From Saprospiraceae bacterium (GTDB lineage Bacteria > Bacteroidota > Bacteroidia > Chitinophagales > Saprospiraceae): a stretch of 10,294 bases of DNA. This document shows positions 8,402 through 10,294 of this stretch, piece by piece. The position numbers and the translations under genes were made by a program. The notes beneath the pieces were generated by a model, which was not told the DNA's origin, did no database searches, and worked only from the letters and a program-made list of their open reading frames with translations. The DNA is taken from positions 1 through 10,294 of the forward strand of contig JACMLK010000272.1 of assembly GCA_014379665.1 (NCBI GenBank), read 5' to 3'. Numbering within the stretch: position 1 is the first letter of the stretch; each line of letters opens with the position of its first letter.

Positions 8402-8432
8402 CAAAAGTAAAACTCTGTGACTTTAATCACAA
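8402..8432 (-). promoter_or_regulatory. Putative Bacteroidota sigma-A promoter of the act operon
   Basis: On the minus strand the sequence reads TTG (8432-8430), a 20-base spacer, then TACTTTTG (8409-8402). This matches the Bacteroidetes housekeeping pattern of a -33 TTG/TTTG and a -7 TAnnTTTG with about 19-21 bases between. Transcription would begin near 8395, giving a leader of about 30 nt to the ATG at 8366 or about 65 nt to the ATG at 8330. The region just upstream (8433-8500) is very AT-rich. I saw no comparable promoter in the short gaps between act genes, which fits a single transcript. Match to consensus is by eye; no expression evidence. Confidence 0.6.
8416..8431. promoter_or_regulatory. 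CRP/FNR-family-like operator inside the actA promoter
   Basis: The 16-bp sequence TGTGACTTTAATCACA has two perfect half-sites, TGTGA and TCACA, six bases apart. This is the canonical arrangement of CRP-type sites. It fills most of the spacer between the -33 and -7 elements and overlaps the -33 element by two bases, with its centre near -28 from the inferred start. A regulator bound here would most simply block RNA polymerase, although Bacteroidota Crp/Fnr proteins are poorly mapped. Which regulator binds is unknown: it could sense oxygen, redox state, nitric oxide or a nucleotide. An exact match of these ten fixed bases is expected about 0.01 times by chance in 10 kb. Confidence 0.5.
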
Positions 8433-8671
8433 TTTTTACTATATGTTTATATTTATTTAGAAATGGTCTAAATTATTTAAGAAAATATTAACATACAGAA
8501 AGCCTGATCCGAATGGATTTTGTAGTGGGCAAAGGGAAAAGGGTCTGCTAAATATTATAGGTAAGCGATTTAGAAAACAATTCACCAAATCAATCAATCC
8601 TGACAACTACGAAGGTGGCGATCAGACCCTACAAATCAACAAATCAACAATCAATAAATCCTAACAATTCA
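8433..8671. other. Gene-free stretch between thyA and the act promoter
   Basis: No coding region of note lies here on either strand; the longest ATG-started frame I read on the plus strand is only 12 codons (8513-8551). The part next to actA (8433-8500) is very AT-rich. The part behind thyA holds short repeats (8588-8668). An 8-bp inverted repeat, AGGGTCTG at 8540-8547 and CAGACCCT at 8623-8630, has a 75-base loop and is not a convincing terminator. No tRNA or known riboswitch was recognised. No clear hairpin-plus-T-run terminator for thyA was found. Confidence 0.6.
8588..8668. repeat. Degenerate direct repeats and AAATCAAC tandem run behind thyA
   Basis: Two 20-base copies, AATCAATCAATCCTGACAAC (8588-8607) and AATCAATAAATCCTAACAAT (8649-8668), agree at 17 of 20 bases in direct orientation. 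Between them lie two exact tandem copies of AAATCAAC (8633-8640 and 8641-8648) that run into the second copy. The block ends 3 bp from the thyA stop codon. It may be a low-complexity tandem expansion or one member of a dispersed intergenic repeat family; the window alone cannot decide. Confidence 0.5.
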
Positions 8672-9466
8672 TCATACCGATACTTCCGCTTTGATATGTG
8701 GATACGGTTGATAATCACAGAGCGTGAAATCATCAAATGAAAATTCAAAAATGGATGGTACTCCTGTACGTATGTTCATAGTGGGCAATAGTCTTGGAAC
8801 TCTTTCCAGTTGCAGCCTGGCCTGTTCTATGTGATTGTTATACAAATGCACATCACCGAAGGTAATTATAAATTCGCCATACTCCAATCCGCACACCCTG
8901 GCGATCATCATAGTTAGCAAAGCATAGGATGCTATATTGAATGGTACCCCAAGAAAGGTATCCGCAGATCTCTGATACAACTGGCATGACACTTTACCAT
9001 CAGCCACATAAAACTGAAACAGACAATGACAGGGTGTAAGCGCCATCTGATCCAGTTCTCCGACATTCCAGGCATTCACAATCAGACGCCGGGAGTCAGG
9101 GTTGGTCATGATAGTCTGGATGATCGCAGATATCTGATCTACTGTTTCACCGTTGGGTTTGGTCCAGCTTCTCCATTGTTTTCCATATACCGGACCCAGA
9201 TCACCATTTGGATCGGCCCATTCATTCCATATTCTTACTCCATTGTCATTGAGATATTTGATATTGGTGTCACCTTTCAAAAACCATAACAACTCATATA
9301 TAATGGACTTAAGATGCAGTTTTTTGGTGGTCAGCATCGGAAAACCTTCAGCAAGATCAAACCTCATCTGATAACCGAATACACTGACGGTTCCGGTACC
9401 TGTCCGGTCCGTTTTTTGTACCCCGTTATCGAGTATATGGCGAAGTAAGTCATGATACTGTTTCAT
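8672..9466 (-). CDS. thyA: Thymidylate synthase ThyA
   Basis: 264 residues, the same length as the Escherichia coli enzyme and alignable to it without gaps at the key sites. It converts dUMP to dTMP with 5,10-methylene-tetrahydrofolate as methyl donor and reductant, in the cytoplasm. Visible conserved residues in E. coli numbering are Arg21, Glu58, Trp80, Tyr94, Arg126-Arg127, the nucleophile Cys146 in [11 protein letters not shown], Arg166, Asp169, Asn177, and His207 with Tyr209 in GDVHLYNNH. All are intact, so the enzyme should be active. The start at 9466 is the conserved [13 protein letters not shown] possible promoter lies 20 bp upstream. It is separated from the DUF1460 gene by 96 bp and from actA by 305 bp, so it is probably its own transcription unit. 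No dihydrofolate reductase gene follows it here, although thyA and folA are often neighbours. Confidence 0.98.
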   Translation of the reverse strand: MKQYHDLLRHILDNGVQKTDRTGTGTVSVFGYQMRFDLAEGFPMLTTKKLHLKSIIYELLWFLKGDTNIKYLNDNGVRIWNEWADPNGDLGPVYGKQWRSWTKPNGETVDQISAIIQTIMTNPDSRRLIVNAWNVGELDQMALTPCHCLFQFYVADGKVSCQLYQRSADTFLGVPFNIASYALLTMMIARVCGLEYGEFIITFGDVHLYNNHIEQARLQLERVPRLLPTMNIRTGVPSIFEFSFDDFTLCDYQPYPHIKAEVSV

Positions 9467-9485
9467 GAAGAAGAGATTATTTCAG

Positions 9486-9493
9486 CAAAGATA
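9486..9493 (-). promoter_or_regulatory. Possible -7 promoter element of thyA
   Basis: On the minus strand 9493-9486 reads TATCTTTG, a perfect match to the Bacteroidetes -7 pattern TAnnTTTG. Transcription would begin around 9479, giving a leader of about 13 nt before the thyA ATG. The upstream -33 part is weak: no TTG occurs at 19-21 bases, only a TTTC at 21. The match could be chance in AT-rich DNA. Confidence 0.35.
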
Positions 9494-9562
9494 TTAAGAA
9501 AAATGATATATGGGGAAATGCAATCAATAAGAAAAAGCATTCTTTGTTAGTTTCTTACCACA

Positions 9563-10294
9563 TCACATCCTAACCCTCCCGACCATAATTCCCGTTTGCC
9601 TTTTTTTGCTCATCAGATAGTCATACAAAGGCAGCTGACTAATGACGACCTGTCCTTCCGTCTCAGACGCATGAAGCAAATGCAAATGCGCTCCTACCCA
9701 CACTGCAAATCCTGTATGTACAATATCCAGACCGACAATATCTGTCGTTATTGCTATAATATCTCCATCTTTGATCAGGTGGATGCTTTTCATCAATTCC
9801 TGTTTTGGGATATAATATTTATGGCGGCTGTTGAGCAACGTTTCTGAATCTTTTATCTTATTCAACGCCGCCTCCGAATCTAGCTTTGGGTATTTATCTT
9901 TATGCGCACTCATAAAATGTATATCCTTTTCAAAATGGATACCACCTGATTCCTGTGTGATGTCTTTAAGTGTATGATGTTTTTGCTGATGCATCAACCA
10001 TTCTGAAAAATAATGTATCCGCGAACCATATCCATCAATGACTCCATCCCTGTACCTCATCCCGGTCAGTATTTTTTCAAATGAATCATTTGTTGGGATT
10101 ACCTGGGTCTGAAAAATAGATTTTGAAAGTACATATTCCACAAACGTTACACAATCAAACCGATCTGTGCAGTACACCAACTGTTCCTCACCAGGTTTTT
10201 CTAGTGTAGATGCTTCGTATTTTGATCCGATCAGTAGTTTGCCGGTTTCGATGATTTTTGCCGGCAACAAATCATGAGTACAAGGTGACTGACC
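9563..10294 (-). CDS. DUF1460 family protein, NlpC/P60-like putative peptidoglycan amidase (5' end outside window)
   Basis: The frame stays open from the stop at 9563 to the right edge, adding GQSPCTHD before a TTG at 10270 that is a poor start with no leader signal. I therefore treat the gene as 5'-truncated; a signal peptide is probably outside the window. About 243 residues are visible. The domain begins LPAKIIETGKLLIGSKYEAS-TLE, matching the iGk-f-G-pY-a-TLE signature of DUF1460. Counted from that TTG, the likely nucleophile is Cys40 in DRFDCVTFVEYVL and the likely partner is His185 in VHTGFAVWVG, followed by LLHAS. This Cys/His pair is typical of NlpC/P60-type papain-like hydrolases, and family members are annotated as N-acetylmuramoyl-L-alanine amidase-like. 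The expected role is cleaving peptidoglycan fragments in the periplasm; the substrate is inferred from the family only. The gene ends 96 bp before thyA with no functional link evident. Confidence 0.85.
   Translation of the reverse strand, partial: GQSPCTHDLLPAKIIETGKLLIGSKYEASTLEKPGEEQLVYCTDRFDCVTFVEYVLSKSIFQTQVIPTNDSFEKILTGMRYRDGVIDGYGSRIHYFSEWLMHQQKHHTLKDITQESGGIHFEKDIHFMSAHKDKYPKLDSEAALNKIKDSETLLNSRHKYYIPKQELMKSIHLIKDGDIIAITTDIVGLDIVHTGFAVWVGAHLHLLHASETEGQVVISQLPLYDYLMSKKRQTGIMVGRVRM

Noticed and set aside
8513..8551. Plus-strand frame of 12 codons (ATG to TAA) in the intergenic region
   Set aside because: Too short, with no leader signal and no known match.
8540..8630. Inverted repeat AGGGTCTG / CAGACCCT as a thyA terminator
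   Set aside because: The arms are only 8 bp and the loop is 75 bases. Such a pair is fairly likely by chance in 300 bp. A TTTT follows on the minus strand but no compact hairpin forms.
9467..9562. Weak hairpin (AAGAAA ... TTTCTT on the minus strand) as a terminator of the DUF1460 gene
   Set aside because: The 6-bp A/T stem with a loop of about 16 bases would be unstable and has no clear T-run after it.
1..10294. CRISPR arrays, tRNA or rRNA genes, insertion sequences, phage genes, toxin-antitoxin pairs
   Set aside because: I looked for regularly spaced repeats, terminal inverted repeats, transposase or integrase motifs and RNA gene signatures, and saw none. Nearly all of the window is explained by the eight genes.

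Overview
The window looks like part of a Bacteroidota chromosome. The evidence is an alternative complex III (ACIII) cluster in the order actA-B-C-D-E-F, an ActA that fuses a monoheme domain to the pentaheme core, TAnnTTTG-type promoters, and no recognisable Shine-Dalgarno sequences. Base composition is moderately AT-rich by eye. The exact family is not determinable; a Saprospiria, Chitinophagia or Cytophagia-like member would fit, but this is a guess. All eight genes I accept lie on the minus strand, so the window reads from right to left.

Right side (9563 to the right edge): a DUF1460 protein, an NlpC/P60-like putative peptidoglycan amidase. Its reading frame is still open at the window edge, so its start lies outside. 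Then comes thyA (8672-9466), a full-length thymidylate synthase with every catalytic residue I checked, with a possible promoter just upstream.

Middle (8367-8671): a 305-bp gene-free stretch. It carries low-complexity repeats behind thyA. Next to actA it has a well-formed Bacteroidota promoter (TTG-N20-TACTTTTG), whose spacer contains a perfect TGTGA-N6-TCACA palindrome of the CRP/FNR type. This is the most interesting unexplained signal in the window.

Left side (1-8366): the act operon. ActA (six CxxCH), ActB (molybdopterin-enzyme-like half without its cofactor site, joined to a four-cluster iron-sulfur half), ActC and ActF (NrfD-like quinol-site membrane subunits), ActD (DUF3341 membrane subunit) and ActE (monoheme lipoprotein) together form a quinol:cytochrome c (or quinol:oxidase) oxidoreductase that replaces the bc1 complex. 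Quinol is oxidised at the NrfD-like subunits, electrons pass through the clusters of ActB to the hemes of ActA and ActE, and then go to a terminal oxidase. actF is cut by the left edge after about 274 residues; in related genomes cytochrome c oxidase genes follow, but none is visible here.

I did not find an undescribed system. ACIII is known biology. The points worth a second look are the CRP/FNR-like site in the actA promoter, a long charged insertion in ActA between hemes 3 and 4, the repeats behind thyA, and start codons that need correcting for actB and the DUF1460 gene.
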